Assembly: GCA_964619065.1 (NCBI GenBank)
Contig: CAZUCC010000017.1
Span: forward strand, 9,678 to 73,677
Source of the DNA: JANXUC01 sp964619065
Lineage (GTDB): Bacteria > Acidobacteriota > Terriglobia > Terriglobales > Acidobacteriaceae
Direction of reading: 5' to 3'
DNA length: 64,000 nucleotides
Each line of letters opens with the position of its first letter. The stretch's first letter is position 1. Below, piece after piece: positions 15,061 to 24,376 of the stretch. Made by a program: the position numbers and the translations under genes. Below the pieces are notes generated by a model. The model was not told where the DNA came from. It did not search any database and was given only the letters and a program-made list of their open reading frames with translations.

Positions 15061-16260
15061 ATGAATGCGGCTGTACGTAAGAGTCGGCCTGCAGTCTTCG
15101 GCTTTGCTGCCGGTCGCTATGGGCAAGTGGCTTTACTGTTGCTGCTCCTCGTCTTAATCTTTGCCCTGCCGGCCTGTCGCCAGGAAGCGTTCCAACGGAT
15201 CCCGCCCAAGCTTAACGGCTGCCTGATTCCCAAAGCAGCGCTCACCAATGATCTTCGCTTCCAGAAGTCGGGAATCACGGATGGTCAGTTCTGGATGGCA
15301 GAAGGCGAGGAAGTAAGAATCATTCTGAAGGAGTTCAGCTTTCAAATTACTCCGGGCGGCGACCCTGCTCGTATGCAAACCTGTACGGTGAATCCATCAG
15401 CTCCGGAGGCCCATTGTTCGAGCGACGGCACCGGAGCTGCCTTCAGTGGGCACTATGAAGTCTCGGTCGTGAAGTGTCCGGGACAAACCATGTGCCAGGC
15501 GGGAATGGTGATGACAACGTGTGTGTTCCAGGATTCGCCTGGAAGCGGGCAACCGGCGGTGCCCGCGCAGGGTGACTCGTGTAGTTTCTTTCGGGCGGAC
15601 AAGGAAGATGCCACTTACTTTCTGGTTCCGGCGCTTGTCTTCACGGACAGCAACGGTGCAGTGGTGAGTACATTGCAGGGCGAGATGACCGCGCCGCTCC
15701 GTGCGCGTATCCCCGCCAATCTCATGGGCGGCCAGGAACTCACTTACGACCTGGGGCCCGCCGCGCACGAGGTTTGGGGATTCAGCATCGTGGACCGAAC
15801 ACCCGCGACGTCTTCTCCGGAGGATTGCGTGACACCGCCTCCGGCATCGGGAAATACGCCGGCTCCCGTGAAGTGGGAGGAAAGCTTTGCCCCGAGTGTG
15901 CGCGTGGCTACCGTGTCGGTTACCCAGGAGCAACGCGCGGACACGTCGAGTGCATATCAAGAGGTTCGGATTCCAATGTGCGGAATAAGCGTGGGGGGCT
16001 TGTACTGTCCATCGAATTGCGGCGATGGAACCCAACCGTGCCCCTCCGCATCGGTTGATGTGTCAGGCTGCCTGCGGAATGCTTTTGCCAACCCTGCCTA
16101 TGTTTCTCAGCAACCCTTGCAGTTGGCCGAATGGAACCCAATTTTTGGTGTCGACACACCCATCGCGTGCCACATGGGTGCAACGGTACGCAAGGACCAA
16201 CCAATCGGCAATCTGGCTAACGCTCCTGTTATTCATTTCCAGTTGGAGGTCAAGCCGTGA
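15061..16260 (+). CDS. Cys-rich lipoprotein of unknown function
   Basis: A 399-residue protein with a long hydrophobic signal (LLLLLLVLIFALPAC) ending in a lipobox, so it should be lipid-anchored. The mature part carries many Cys residues in spaced pairs (for example CTVNPSAPEAHC, GGLYCPSNCGDGTQPC, VDVSGCLRN), which fits a disulphide-rich extracytoplasmic protein. I recognise no domain. GAGGAG precedes the ATG at 15061 and a consensus promoter lies upstream. The stop overlaps the GTG start of the next gene (GTGA, 16257-16260), so both products are made in fixed proportion and probably act together at the cell surface. Confidence 0.7.
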   Translation: MNAAVRKSRPAVFGFAAGRYGQVALLLLLLVLIFALPACRQEAFQRIPPKLNGCLIPKAALTNDLRFQKSGITDGQFWMAEGEEVRIILKEFSFQITPGGDPARMQTCTVNPSAPEAHCSSDGTGAAFSGHYEVSVVKCPGQTMCQAGMVMTTCVFQDSPGSGQPAVPAQGDSCSFFRADKEDATYFLVPALVFTDSNGAVVSTLQGEMTAPLRARIPANLMGGQELTYDLGPAAHEVWGFSIVDRTPATSSPEDCVTPPPASGNTPAPVKWEESFAPSVRVATVSVTQEQRADTSSAYQEVRIPMCGISVGGLYCPSNCGDGTQPCPSASVDVSGCLRNAFANPAYVSQQPLQLAEWNPIFGVDTPIACHMGATVRKDQPIGNLANAPVIHFQLEVKP

Positions 16261-19200
16261 GCCGCCGTCGAATGAGGGCGCACACGTGTCTGGAAGTTAT
16301 TGTGGTCGCGGCTGCTCTCTGTGCAGCCTGTGGCTGTGGACGCGGATTCTACCTGGCGGAATCGGATGCTGCTGGAATCGCTCAAAATTTCCGCACTGCA
16401 AGTGACGCAAACGAGCAGTTGACTCGAATGCAAGACAAGATCATTACGATTCAATTTGATTCCTCTGGAACGGTTCCTCACATCCAGAGCACCAACCTCC
16501 TTGAAGTTCTGCGCGACACCACCAACCTGGTTTTCGCCGATGATGTGCTTCATCAGGTCAGTTTGGCGCGCGTGAGCCGGCAGATCGAGCGCCAAGCCGA
16601 CGCGTGGGCGAGCGAGAGATTATCGCTGCTGCAGCAATCCGGCGGCCATGAAGTCCGATTGAAGAACCTGCAACGGGTCACCATTAACGTTTTGTCGCCT
16701 CCTGTCGTGTCCTACAACGTCCTAGAGCAGTCAGTGAATTTCCAGACCCAGGTGCGCCTTACTCTGAGCGGAACCATTCTGGTGAATGTGGATGAAGGAA
16801 TCTTCGGTCCGATTCTAGATCTGTTCCACCCGAATCCGAATGGCGAGTGGGCAGTTGACGTCCAATTGGATAACTACACTCTGCAGGGCCAACTCCGTCT
16901 GGGCAATCCATTCCGGGATGCCACAACCGTTCGCTTGCAGGTGCAACCGCGGATTGGCAGCATCACGGTGATAGGGAATGCTCCCGGCGAAGTGAATGAT
17001 GGGATTCGACAGCTTTTGAGCGCACAGCTCTCGTCCCCGGTGGATATCACGCGAGCACTGGATTTCAAGAATTTTTCTCTCGCGGATGCTTCGGTCCGTC
17101 CCGGCTCGTCTGAGAACACGCTGAACGTAAGCTATCTGCCGCGTCCCCGGCGTTCGCAACCAATCCTTGACGTTATTACCAGAGGAGAGGACAACCTGCT
17201 CTACCACGCACGCCGGAAAGACAATGCGTGGAGAGACTTTGCAGCACTTTCCGCTCTGGGAGCAGTTGCGAGCGATCCCGCGCTGGTTGCGTCGGGCGCA
17301 GATCAGCTCGAACTCGTTGTTGTCCATCCCGATGGCGGCCTGTACCACCTGCAATGGAGTGGAAATCGATGGAGCACTGGCGAACGGATAGCACTGCCGG
17401 GCGGAGGCAGGTTCGCCGCACAAAAGCCCGTATTGCTAGCGACGGCACCGGGCCAATGGGAAGCCATTGCAGCCGCTGGCGACGGATCTCTATGGCACAT
17501 CCGGCGGCTCAACGGCAGACTTCTTGCTCCGGCATTGATCCCGCAAAACGCTTATGTCTCTCCTCCACAACTGCCGTTGCGGGATCCGGTAGCGGCGCAG
17601 GTAGGGAACAAAATCGCTCTTCTGTATATCGACAGCCGGAATCTCCTTTACGGTTCGGAGTTCGATCTCGAAACCGGGCATTGGAGTCTCACCCAAAGCA
17701 TTTCGACCCGGGGAAGCGTTCAGTTTGCGCCGGCAGTTGCTTCCTGTGGCGGGGGACGACTGGAGGTTGTGTATGCCGGAGACGGACAACATCCTTACCA
17801 CCGGCCGCTACTTCCCTCCAGAACGCGGATTTTAGCGAACCTCCAGGGGGGCGGATTCGATCTAGGGGATGAAGTGGAAGTAGGAGGCACGCTCTCTGCC
17901 AGCCCTGCGCTTACGTGCTCCGGCTACGAGCAGATGGAATTGATGGGACGCGGTACGGACAACGTCGCCTATCACAACCATTTCGTTGGACCCAACAGCG
18001 CCCAAGGTGCGATCGACGGGCGGCAGATCCAACCCGGATGGCAGGGGTGGACGGGGCTGGGAGCACGGTTTTTCGGCACCGTCTTCTTGTCCGGCACGGT
18101 CTCCGCATCCCTGGCGGTAGATTCCACTCGTAATGGCGAAGTGTCTTTTGTAGCTCTCCAGCAGAGCTCCGGCGCTTCGCCGCTCATGTTCGACAGTTTC
18201 GACAGCCGGCGGTTTGCCAGAACGGAATGGGATGCCGTCGGCTGGCGGGGACTTGAGCAGGTAGGCACGCGCCATCTCACAGGTATCCCGGCCGTGGCGG
18301 TCAGTGACCGTCTACTCCAGGTTTGGACCGCCGACTCCGACGCGAGTCTTCATTCTGTTGCATTGATGGAACGAAATATCTGGGAGGTTCCGGGACTCGC
18401 TACGTCCGCGGTGGGGTTGGGGGCGGCCGCGGCAGTTCTCTCCTCAGCTCCAGGCGAAGTGGATGTTCTCTCGGTAGACCCTCAAGGAAATCTGCACTTC
18501 AGTCGTTCTTACAACGACCGGGACTACGCGCAATTTCCTCTCGGCCGCCCGAGCGGCTCGGGCGTTTTCGCGATTGCCGCGGTGAGTTCCGGCCCTGGCC
18601 TGATCGACCTAGTGACAGTCTCCAGCGACCGATCCCTGCATCACTGGCGCAAGCTTTATGACCGTTGGCAAGATCCGGTGACAATCTCCGGATCCGTGAT
18701 CTCCGCGCCTGTGCTCGTATCGACTGGAGCTGGACAATTGGAATTGCTGGCGATCGGTGGTGATCACAAACTCTACCGCTGGCGCTTTGCCAATGGAAGC
18801 TGGGCGGGGTGGCAACAGATCGAGGGAAATCTTCAACTGAGCACGATGCTTGGGCAGCAATCGGCTTCGAGTTGGGGTGACGGGAGTGTCGATCTGGTCG
18901 TGGTCGAAGACAGTACGCGTGGAATGTTTCACATGCGGCTTCTTCCGCTGGCGCCGCAAGCGAGCGGAGTGCTTCCCGCGGGTGGCAACACGGGTTTCGA
19001 CGCCGTGGGTGGAAAGACGACCGATATTGCAATGATCGCGGCTGAGGGCCCCGACCAACTCACGATCCTCGCAAGAGGCACGGACGGCTACCTCTATGAG
19101 AATCAGAGCAAGCGAATTACGATCCGGCGGCCAACTCGAACGCCACGCCGGGGCCGGAAACATCCGGAAACGCGCCTGACTTGGCCTGGATTCAAGCCTT

Positions 19201-19388
19201 TGACCAGTACCACCGCAGTCTTTGGCGGGATGGCTTTGCTACCGGATGGTGAACTCGCATTGCTGGCGGAACGGTCCAACACCGCGATTGCTTTGAATCG
19301 GCGAAGAAACCAACAGTGGAACGGATTTTTATTTCTTCCTCAAGTGAGCAACCAGGACCCATTCCGTCCGCTGTTACTGCGGTATTGA
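16257..19388 (+). CDS. Large lipoprotein with PLL-like lectin/propeller repeats
   Basis: A 1043-residue protein starting at a GTG that overlaps the previous stop. Its signal ends in LCAAC, a good lipobox. Residues about 35-290 form an N-terminal domain I cannot name. From about 300 to 990 it has many repeats of the kind DNLLYHARRKDNAWRDF / DGGLYHLQWSGNRW / DHKLYRWRFANGSWAGW, each about 45-50 residues: D-x-x-LYH-W-x(4)-W with a preceding 'SxGxxQLELV' strand. This matches the PLL-like/fucose-lectin beta-propeller family, which binds sugars. The C terminus has a very basic stretch (RRPTRTPRRGRKH). Likely a surface carbohydrate-binding protein; ligand unknown. Confidence 0.75.
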   Translation: MSRRRMRAHTCLEVIVVAAALCAACGCGRGFYLAESDAAGIAQNFRTASDANEQLTRMQDKIITIQFDSSGTVPHIQSTNLLEVLRDTTNLVFADDVLHQVSLARVSRQIERQADAWASERLSLLQQSGGHEVRLKNLQRVTINVLSPPVVSYNVLEQSVNFQTQVRLTLSGTILVNVDEGIFGPILDLFHPNPNGEWAVDVQLDNYTLQGQLRLGNPFRDATTVRLQVQPRIGSITVIGNAPGEVNDGIRQLLSAQLSSPVDITRALDFKNFSLADASVRPGSSENTLNVSYLPRPRRSQPILDVITRGEDNLLYHARRKDNAWRDFAALSALGAVASDPALVASGADQLELVVVHPDGGLYHLQWSGNRWSTGERIALPGGGRFAAQKPVLLATAPGQWEAIAAAGDGSLWHIRRLNGRLLAPALIPQNAYVSPPQLPLRDPVAAQVGNKIALLYIDSRNLLYGSEFDLETGHWSLTQSISTRGSVQFAPAVASCGGGRLEVVYAGDGQHPYHRPLLPSRTRILANLQGGGFDLGDEVEVGGTLSASPALTCSGYEQMELMGRGTDNVAYHNHFVGPNSAQGAIDGRQIQPGWQGWTGLGARFFGTVFLSGTVSASLAVDSTRNGEVSFVALQQSSGASPLMFDSFDSRRFARTEWDAVGWRGLEQVGTRHLTGIPAVAVSDRLLQVWTADSDASLHSVALMERNIWEVPGLATSAVGLGAAAAVLSSAPGEVDVLSVDPQGNLHFSRSYNDRDYAQFPLGRPSGSGVFAIAAVSSGPGLIDLVTVSSDRSLHHWRKLYDRWQDPVTISGSVISAPVLVSTGAGQLELLAIGGDHKLYRWRFANGSWAGWQQIEGNLQLSTMLGQQSASSWGDGSVDLVVVEDSTRGMFHMRLLPLAPQASGVLPAGGNTGFDAVGGKTTDIAMIAAEGPDQLTILARGTDGYLYENQSKRITIRRPTRTPRRGRKHPETRLTWPGFKPLTSTTAVFGGMALLPDGELALLAERSNTAIALNRRRNQQWNGFLFLPQVSNQDPFRPLLLRY

Positions 19389-19559
19389 GCAATCTCCAGC
19401 GGACGGGTTTCATCCCGAGAATCTCAGAATCTTTTGTCAGAATCCAGATTTAATTCCTCCGAGCTGCTACATAGAAGATTACTTACAGACGACGTAGTGC
19501 AGCGTAACCACGCCGTCGGGGAAATTCTTGGCCGCCCAACAAGGCAGGAAGGAGAGCGC
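19389..19559. other. Convergent intergenic region
   Basis: Between convergent stops at 19388 and 19560. Nothing recognisable; no clear terminator hairpin was found. Confidence 0.3.
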
Positions 19560-22166
19560 TTATTTCAGACCCTTTACTAAATATAGGTCGGCGAGGTCTT
19601 GCTGGAAGGAGGCCGCAGTGGCTTTTCCGTCGGCTGAAATGGCTAGGGGACCGAAGAAGTTTGCTCCTTGCTCAGGGACTTTCAGGGTGCGCCAGGGTTC
19701 ACGGTGGCGCGTGGCGACTTCGAAGCGGGTGACTTGTACCGTGGCCCCTTGCATTTTACGAAAGAAGAGATAGCGGCCGTCGGCGCTCCAGCGGGCAACG
19801 CTTTCGCCGGGTTCGAGATCGGTGAGGGGCGTGGTGGTGACGCCGTCGGGGGTGAAGAGCGAAATGTGTTTGCCTTCGAGCCGGACGATGTGGCGCTGAT
19901 CGGGGGAGACGCTGGTTGCGCGGACACCTTCGGGTGTCATGGGCGTAGGTTTGCTGGTGTTCTGGTTGCCAGCCGGGTTGCCAACTGGGTCGCCAACAAT
20001 ATTCAGATCGTAGGTCCAGGAGCGGGCGAGGTGGCCGGGCTCACTGGCGGTAAAAAGGATTTGGTGACCGTCGGGGAACCAATCCACGGAATCGTAGTGC
20101 ATATTTCCAAAATCGAGAATACGGGAGTCTCCCGGCCCGGTGGGTAGGATCATGAGATGTGATCCGGCGGGTTCCTGGCGGATGCAGACGACCCATTTGC
20201 CATCGTGGGAGAGGGCTGGGCGGTTGCCATAGCCGAGGCGGACGGCGGGGGAACCATCGGTTTTGCGGAGATAAATGGCAGCGTTGCGACCCTCACCATT
20301 CGCTAATTCCACAAATAGAACATGACTGGCGTCATCGGAAAGCGTGTCCAGGAACGAAGCGTTGAGCCAGGCAAGGTCGCGCGTGGCGGAGCCATCGGGC
20401 GGGGTGAAGAGGATGCCGAGGCGTGAGTTGACGTCGTTGAGCAGGACACGGCCGTCGCGGGCGACGTCCTGGAGAACGATGAAGCCGGCGAGCTGGGCGA
20501 GGAGGCGTTGGCCGCCGGAAAGCGAGACGGAATAGAGAGAGGGATCGGTGCCAGCTTGGCCGCCGGAGAACCAGATTTCAGCCCCACTCGGAGACCACGC
20601 GAGACCTCCGATGGCGCGCCATCCGCTGGAGAGCTGTTGCTTGGGATGGCCGGATCCAATGAGGAAAAGGGAAAAGTCGCCGATATCGTCCATTTCAAAG
20701 AAGGCGACGAGTTTGCCGTCGGGAGAGACGCGAACAAACTGTGGGGGGCGGACGTCGGTCTGATAGAGCACGGCGCCAGCTGGATACTCGAGGCGATTGT
20801 GTCCGGCAACGTTGCGGACGATCGCGAGGGTTCCGTCGGGAGCCCAGTCGGCGTCGGTGACGTTCTCGTAGAGTTCGCGGGGTGTGCCACCACCGATGGG
20901 AATGCTGGCGAGGGTGGCCGGGCCTTCGTCGGCGAGGAGTACTGCCATTTCTCCGGCGGGAGAGACGGAGAGAAGCTTGCCAGCAGTTGCTCCGAGAGCG
21001 CGGGATTCACGATTGCCAGGAATGGTGGAAAAAAGCGTGGACGGCGCGCCTTCCCAACTGGCACTGTAGGCGACCATGTTACCGGGAGCGAAACGGGCGG
21101 CCGTGACGTCTCCACGGCGGAAGGTGAGTCTTTGGAAGGAAGGCGGGTCTTGTGGGAAAAATTTAGAGGCGAAGTAGGCACCGGGGAAAACGCCAAGCAG
21201 CACACCTGTTGCCAGGGCGAAGGGGAGCCAGCGCGAGGCTCGGAGCGAGACGAGGCGGCGTTTGGCGCCGCGAAGGACGCTCGAGCTTGAGGTCAACTCC
21301 AATTCCCGGCGGAGCTCTTCCAGTGCTACTTTAACGTCCGCCATGGTTTGCCAGCGGCGTTCCGGTTCCTTCTTCAAGCAGCGGGCGACAATGCGGTCCA
21401 GCTCCTCAGGCAGATCGGGAATGGATTCTGAGGCCGGTTGCGGTTCCTTCGAGAGAATCGCAGAGAGTGTGGAGACTTTGGATCCGCCGGTGAAAGCACG
21501 TCGGCCCGTGATCATTTCATAAAGGACGGAGCCGAAGGAGAAAATATCAGAACGGGAGTCGAGGATCTTGCCTTCGGCCTGCTCGGGCGACATGTAGGCG
21601 ACAGTTCCGAGCAGCGTACCTTCTTCGGTGAGCGGTGAGCCCTCGCCGTGGAGCGTATCGGCAAAAGCGTCGGGCTCGGGTGCTTCGTTGAGCTTGGCAA
21701 GGCCAAAATCAAGAACCTTCACCAAACCTTGGGGTGTGACCATCCCGTTCGAAGGCTTCAGTTCGCGATGGACGATGCCGGCGGCATGAGCCGCGGAAAG
21801 CGCATCGGCAATCTGAGCAGCATACTTGAGGGCATCGCGGGGACGAAGGCCTTTGCTGCCGATGAGGCGGTCGAGGGTATCACCGGAAATGAACTCCATA
21901 GCGATGTAGCGGACGGTTTCGCCCTCGAGTTGGCCGGAGTTAATTTCGTAAATAGTGACGATGTTGGGATGATTGAGGGATGAGGCTGCTTTGGCTTCTT
22001 GAACAAAGCGGCGTTCGCGTTCTGAGTTAGAAATGGCGGAAGCGGTTAGGACTTTGAGCGCAGCATTGCGGTCAAGCCGGGAGTCCAGGCCTTTGTAGAC
22101 AACGCCCATACCTCCGGCTCCCAGTTTGGACTCGATACGGTAAACACCCAGTGTCTTGCCGATCAT
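19560..22166 (-). CDS. Ser/Thr protein kinase with TolB-like propeller; catalytic HRD reads HRE
   Basis: An 868-residue protein: PknB-type kinase domain (residues about 10-275), a membrane span near 320 (WLPFALATGVLLGVFPGAYF) and an extracytoplasmic WD40/TolB-like propeller with PDG repeats (VSPDGKLVAFFE, WSPSGAEIWFSGG, WFPDGHQILF, WSADGRYLFFRK). The glycine loop LGAGGMGVVYKG, the ATP-anchoring Lys (AALKVL), DFG and SPEQAEG are intact. The catalytic loop reads HRELKPSN where kinases have HRDLKPxN, so the catalytic Asp is Glu. Activity may be reduced or lost. AAGAGG precedes the ATG. It lies downstream of the exporter operon on the same strand, 128 bases away. Confidence 0.9.
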   Translation of the reverse strand: MIGKTLGVYRIESKLGAGGMGVVYKGLDSRLDRNAALKVLTASAISNSERERRFVQEAKAASSLNHPNIVTIYEINSGQLEGETVRYIAMEFISGDTLDRLIGSKGLRPRDALKYAAQIADALSAAHAAGIVHRELKPSNGMVTPQGLVKVLDFGLAKLNEAPEPDAFADTLHGEGSPLTEEGTLLGTVAYMSPEQAEGKILDSRSDIFSFGSVLYEMITGRRAFTGGSKVSTLSAILSKEPQPASESIPDLPEELDRIVARCLKKEPERRWQTMADVKVALEELRRELELTSSSSVLRGAKRRLVSLRASRWLPFALATGVLLGVFPGAYFASKFFPQDPPSFQRLTFRRGDVTAARFAPGNMVAYSASWEGAPSTLFSTIPGNRESRALGATAGKLLSVSPAGEMAVLLADEGPATLASIPIGGGTPRELYENVTDADWAPDGTLAIVRNVAGHNRLEYPAGAVLYQTDVRPPQFVRVSPDGKLVAFFEMDDIGDFSLFLIGSGHPKQQLSSGWRAIGGLAWSPSGAEIWFSGGQAGTDPSLYSVSLSGGQRLLAQLAGFIVLQDVARDGRVLLNDVNSRLGILFTPPDGSATRDLAWLNASFLDTLSDDASHVLFVELANGEGRNAAIYLRKTDGSPAVRLGYGNRPALSHDGKWVVCIRQEPAGSHLMILPTGPGDSRILDFGNMHYDSVDWFPDGHQILFTASEPGHLARSWTYDLNIVGDPVGNPAGNQNTSKPTPMTPEGVRATSVSPDQRHIVRLEGKHISLFTPDGVTTTPLTDLEPGESVARWSADGRYLFFRKMQGATVQVTRFEVATRHREPWRTLKVPEQGANFFGPLAISADGKATAASFQQDLADLYLVKGLK

Positions 22167-22260
22167 GAGGCCTCTTGCGAAGTGCTATCTTACCGCAGAG
22201 ATGGCGGAATTCAGCTAGTGACGTTGGATTGGAGGAACAGGTGGAATCTACGGACCGAGA

Positions 22261-22285
22261 GCGGCGGGCAGGAATGCCCGCCCTA
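22261..22285. repeat. Dispersed palindromic repeat, copy 2
   Basis: GGCGGGCA-GGAA-TGCCCGCC (22263-22282) is a perfect 8-bp hairpin with a four-base loop. It resembles the copy at 6105-6130 and sits just after the stop of the ABC transporter gene at 22295, where it may act as a terminator on the minus strand. Confidence 0.6.
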
Positions 22286-22294
22286 CACGATTTC

Positions 22295-24376
22295 CTAAGG
22301 ATGTGCGATAACCAGAACGCTGCGAGCGCGGCGCAGGACGCACTCGAGAGCGAGGCGGACGTTGTCGGGGTCTAGAGCGGCGAAGCTCTCGTCAAAAATC
22401 AGGACGTCGGCGTCCTGCATGAGGGCGCGGGCCATGTAGAGGCGGCTGCGCTCGCCGTGGGAAAGCTGCCAGCCGGTTTCTCCAATCATCTGCAACATGC
22501 CAGCGGGCATTTTTTCCAGGAGAGGACCCAGGCCGAGTTCACGGCAAATAGAAAGGGCTTCCGCATAGTCGCGTTCGGTGATCCAACCGTCGCGGCCCAT
22601 CAGGAGGTTGAAGGCGAACGTTCCGGTGAGGACGTGGTTTTCGTGGAATTGGGGGGCGGCGGTCACGGAGCGCCGCCAAGCCTGGGCTCCGAGGGTCTGG
22701 CGGTCGAGTCCGCGAGCTAGCAGCAAGCCGGACTGTGGGCGCAACATCCCGCTCAGGACCGAAGCGAAAGTGGATTTGCCACCTCCGGAGGGGCCCTCGA
22801 GCAGGATGCGGTCGCCAGGAGCAATACGGAGATTGCAGTGGTGGAGAATGGGCTCGCCGGTGGCGCGGTACCGGAAGGTGATGTCGTTGACCTCAATAAA
22901 TGTATCGTGAGACGAGGAAACTGTGAGCGCGAGTGCCGGGGAACCGGAAGCCTCGGGGCGGGCTGCGGCCTGAAAAAGCAGAGCGACCTGTTGGGCGGCG
23001 ATGGCGGCTTCGGTAAGGCTCCAGAGGCCTGAGGCGAGGCGGCGGAAGGCGCGATAGGCGAGCAGCAGTCCGGCCACGCCGAGAGCAAGCCTGCCGGGCG
23101 AGGCTCCAGCGATAAAGGCAGGCGCAAGAGCTGCCGTACCGACGATGAGCCAGCCTCGTGGAATGACCGAGGTAAGGACGGCAGCCTTCCGGTCAGCGGC
23201 GCGAGAGATGGCCTGGTAGTTTTCGAGTTGCTGATCCTCAGCGAGATGCCATTGCTCGCGCGGCTCCTGGGCGAGTCGAGTGCGGTGGCCGGTCATGCTC
23301 TCGACGAGGGCCAGTGTCATATTTAGGCGGGCGTCTGTCCAGCGACGCTGTTGGCGGAAATAGCGGAGACCGAGCAGTGCGGTGAACCCGATCCAGAGCC
23401 CTAGCAGGAGAGCGTGCCACAGACCTCCGGCACCAGCCGCGAGAATTGCTGCGGCCAGCACAAACTCCACCAGAGCGACGACGGCGAGGAAGCCTCCGCT
23501 CAGTGCGAGGGCTTCGAGGGCCTCTGATTCAAAAACACGTCCTAGTAGTTGGCCCGCGCCTTGGGAACGGATTTCTTGAGGGAGTAGGCGAAGCGCTCCG
23601 GCTAGTAGACGTTCCTTGAGCAGGCCTCCGGCGGTGATGGCGACGAGTCCTTGCAGCCAGGTGATGAGGCCGCGCAGGGGGATGAGCGTGAGAAGCAGGA
23701 GAACCCAGGCATAGAGAAGAGTGCGATCGAGGCGGCCTGTGAGGGCCCCGGCTCCGACGATCCACCAAGCGAGAAGGAATAGCGCATACTGCAGGACGTG
23801 TGTTCCTCCAAGCAGAAGAAGGCGTTGATGGATTTTCGATAAACGTAGAGATACAAAGAAGTTAGCACCAGGGGGAAGACGTAGAAGCCAAGCGTGCCCC
23901 ACGAGTTTTCCAGCCAATCGTTGCCGCAGGAGGGTGTCGCGGACGCGATCCCAGTGGCGTTGCTTGATGCCTGCAGATTCGAGAACAGAGTTCAATTCAT
24001 CTTTTAAGGGAGCTTCGACGATGCGGCACAGTTCGGCACGGAGAGTGGCGGGACCGAAGCGGTGTACGGAGAAATCTGGAGCGAGGATATTGCCTGGGGC
24101 AAGCAAGGCGAGCAGGCTGCCATCCGACAAACGCAAGAGTGCAGGAGATGCGGAGCGCAGCAAGCGGTCAACAGTGGCGTAACGGATTTCCTCGGGTTCG
24201 GCGTCGAGTCCGAAGGCTGCGGCCGAGGCCTCGATCCAGAGTCCGAGGCGGCGGGGATCGCTCTCGACGGCGTCAGCCAGTGGCGCGGCGATGACAACGG
24301 ATTTTGGACGCAAACCGCTTTTGCGAGCCAAGGCTTCGAGTGCTTCCGCGGCGCGTGAGGCGGGCCAGGAGATCAT
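22295..24376 (-). CDS. NHLM-like peptide exporter, second ABC permease-ATPase
   Basis: A 693-residue half-transporter. Residues 1-170 form a cytosolic N-terminal region, about 185-440 hold around six membrane spans, and the ATPase follows: Walker A GPSGGGKST, signature LSHGERSRLYMARAL, Walker B VLIFDESFAALD, and the H-loop His in VLVIAHP. The protein stops directly after that His-Pro, so the usual last beta-strands of the ATPase are missing. It lacks a C39 peptidase, like the second ABC protein of NHLM-type RiPP/bacteriocin exporters. Its ATG overlaps the stop of the C39-ABC gene (24373-24376), indicating a coupled operon and probably a heterodimeric exporter. Confidence 0.82.
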   Translation of the reverse strand: MISWPASRAAEALEALARKSGLRPKSVVIAAPLADAVESDPRRLGLWIEASAAAFGLDAEPEEIRYATVDRLLRSASPALLRLSDGSLLALLAPGNILAPDFSVHRFGPATLRAELCRIVEAPLKDELNSVLESAGIKQRHWDRVRDTLLRQRLAGKLVGHAWLLRLPPGANFFVSLRLSKIHQRLLLLGGTHVLQYALFLLAWWIVGAGALTGRLDRTLLYAWVLLLLTLIPLRGLITWLQGLVAITAGGLLKERLLAGALRLLPQEIRSQGAGQLLGRVFESEALEALALSGGFLAVVALVEFVLAAAILAAGAGGLWHALLLGLWIGFTALLGLRYFRQQRRWTDARLNMTLALVESMTGHRTRLAQEPREQWHLAEDQQLENYQAISRAADRKAAVLTSVIPRGWLIVGTAALAPAFIAGASPGRLALGVAGLLLAYRAFRRLASGLWSLTEAAIAAQQVALLFQAAARPEASGSPALALTVSSSHDTFIEVNDITFRYRATGEPILHHCNLRIAPGDRILLEGPSGGGKSTFASVLSGMLRPQSGLLLARGLDRQTLGAQAWRRSVTAAPQFHENHVLTGTFAFNLLMGRDGWITERDYAEALSICRELGLGPLLEKMPAGMLQMIGETGWQLSHGERSRLYMARALMQDADVLIFDESFAALDPDNVRLALECVLRRARSVLVIAHP

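Noticed and set aside
20508..21290. 260-codon plus-strand frame opposite the kinase gene
   Set aside because: Antisense shadow; the minus frame encodes an uninterrupted kinase-propeller protein.
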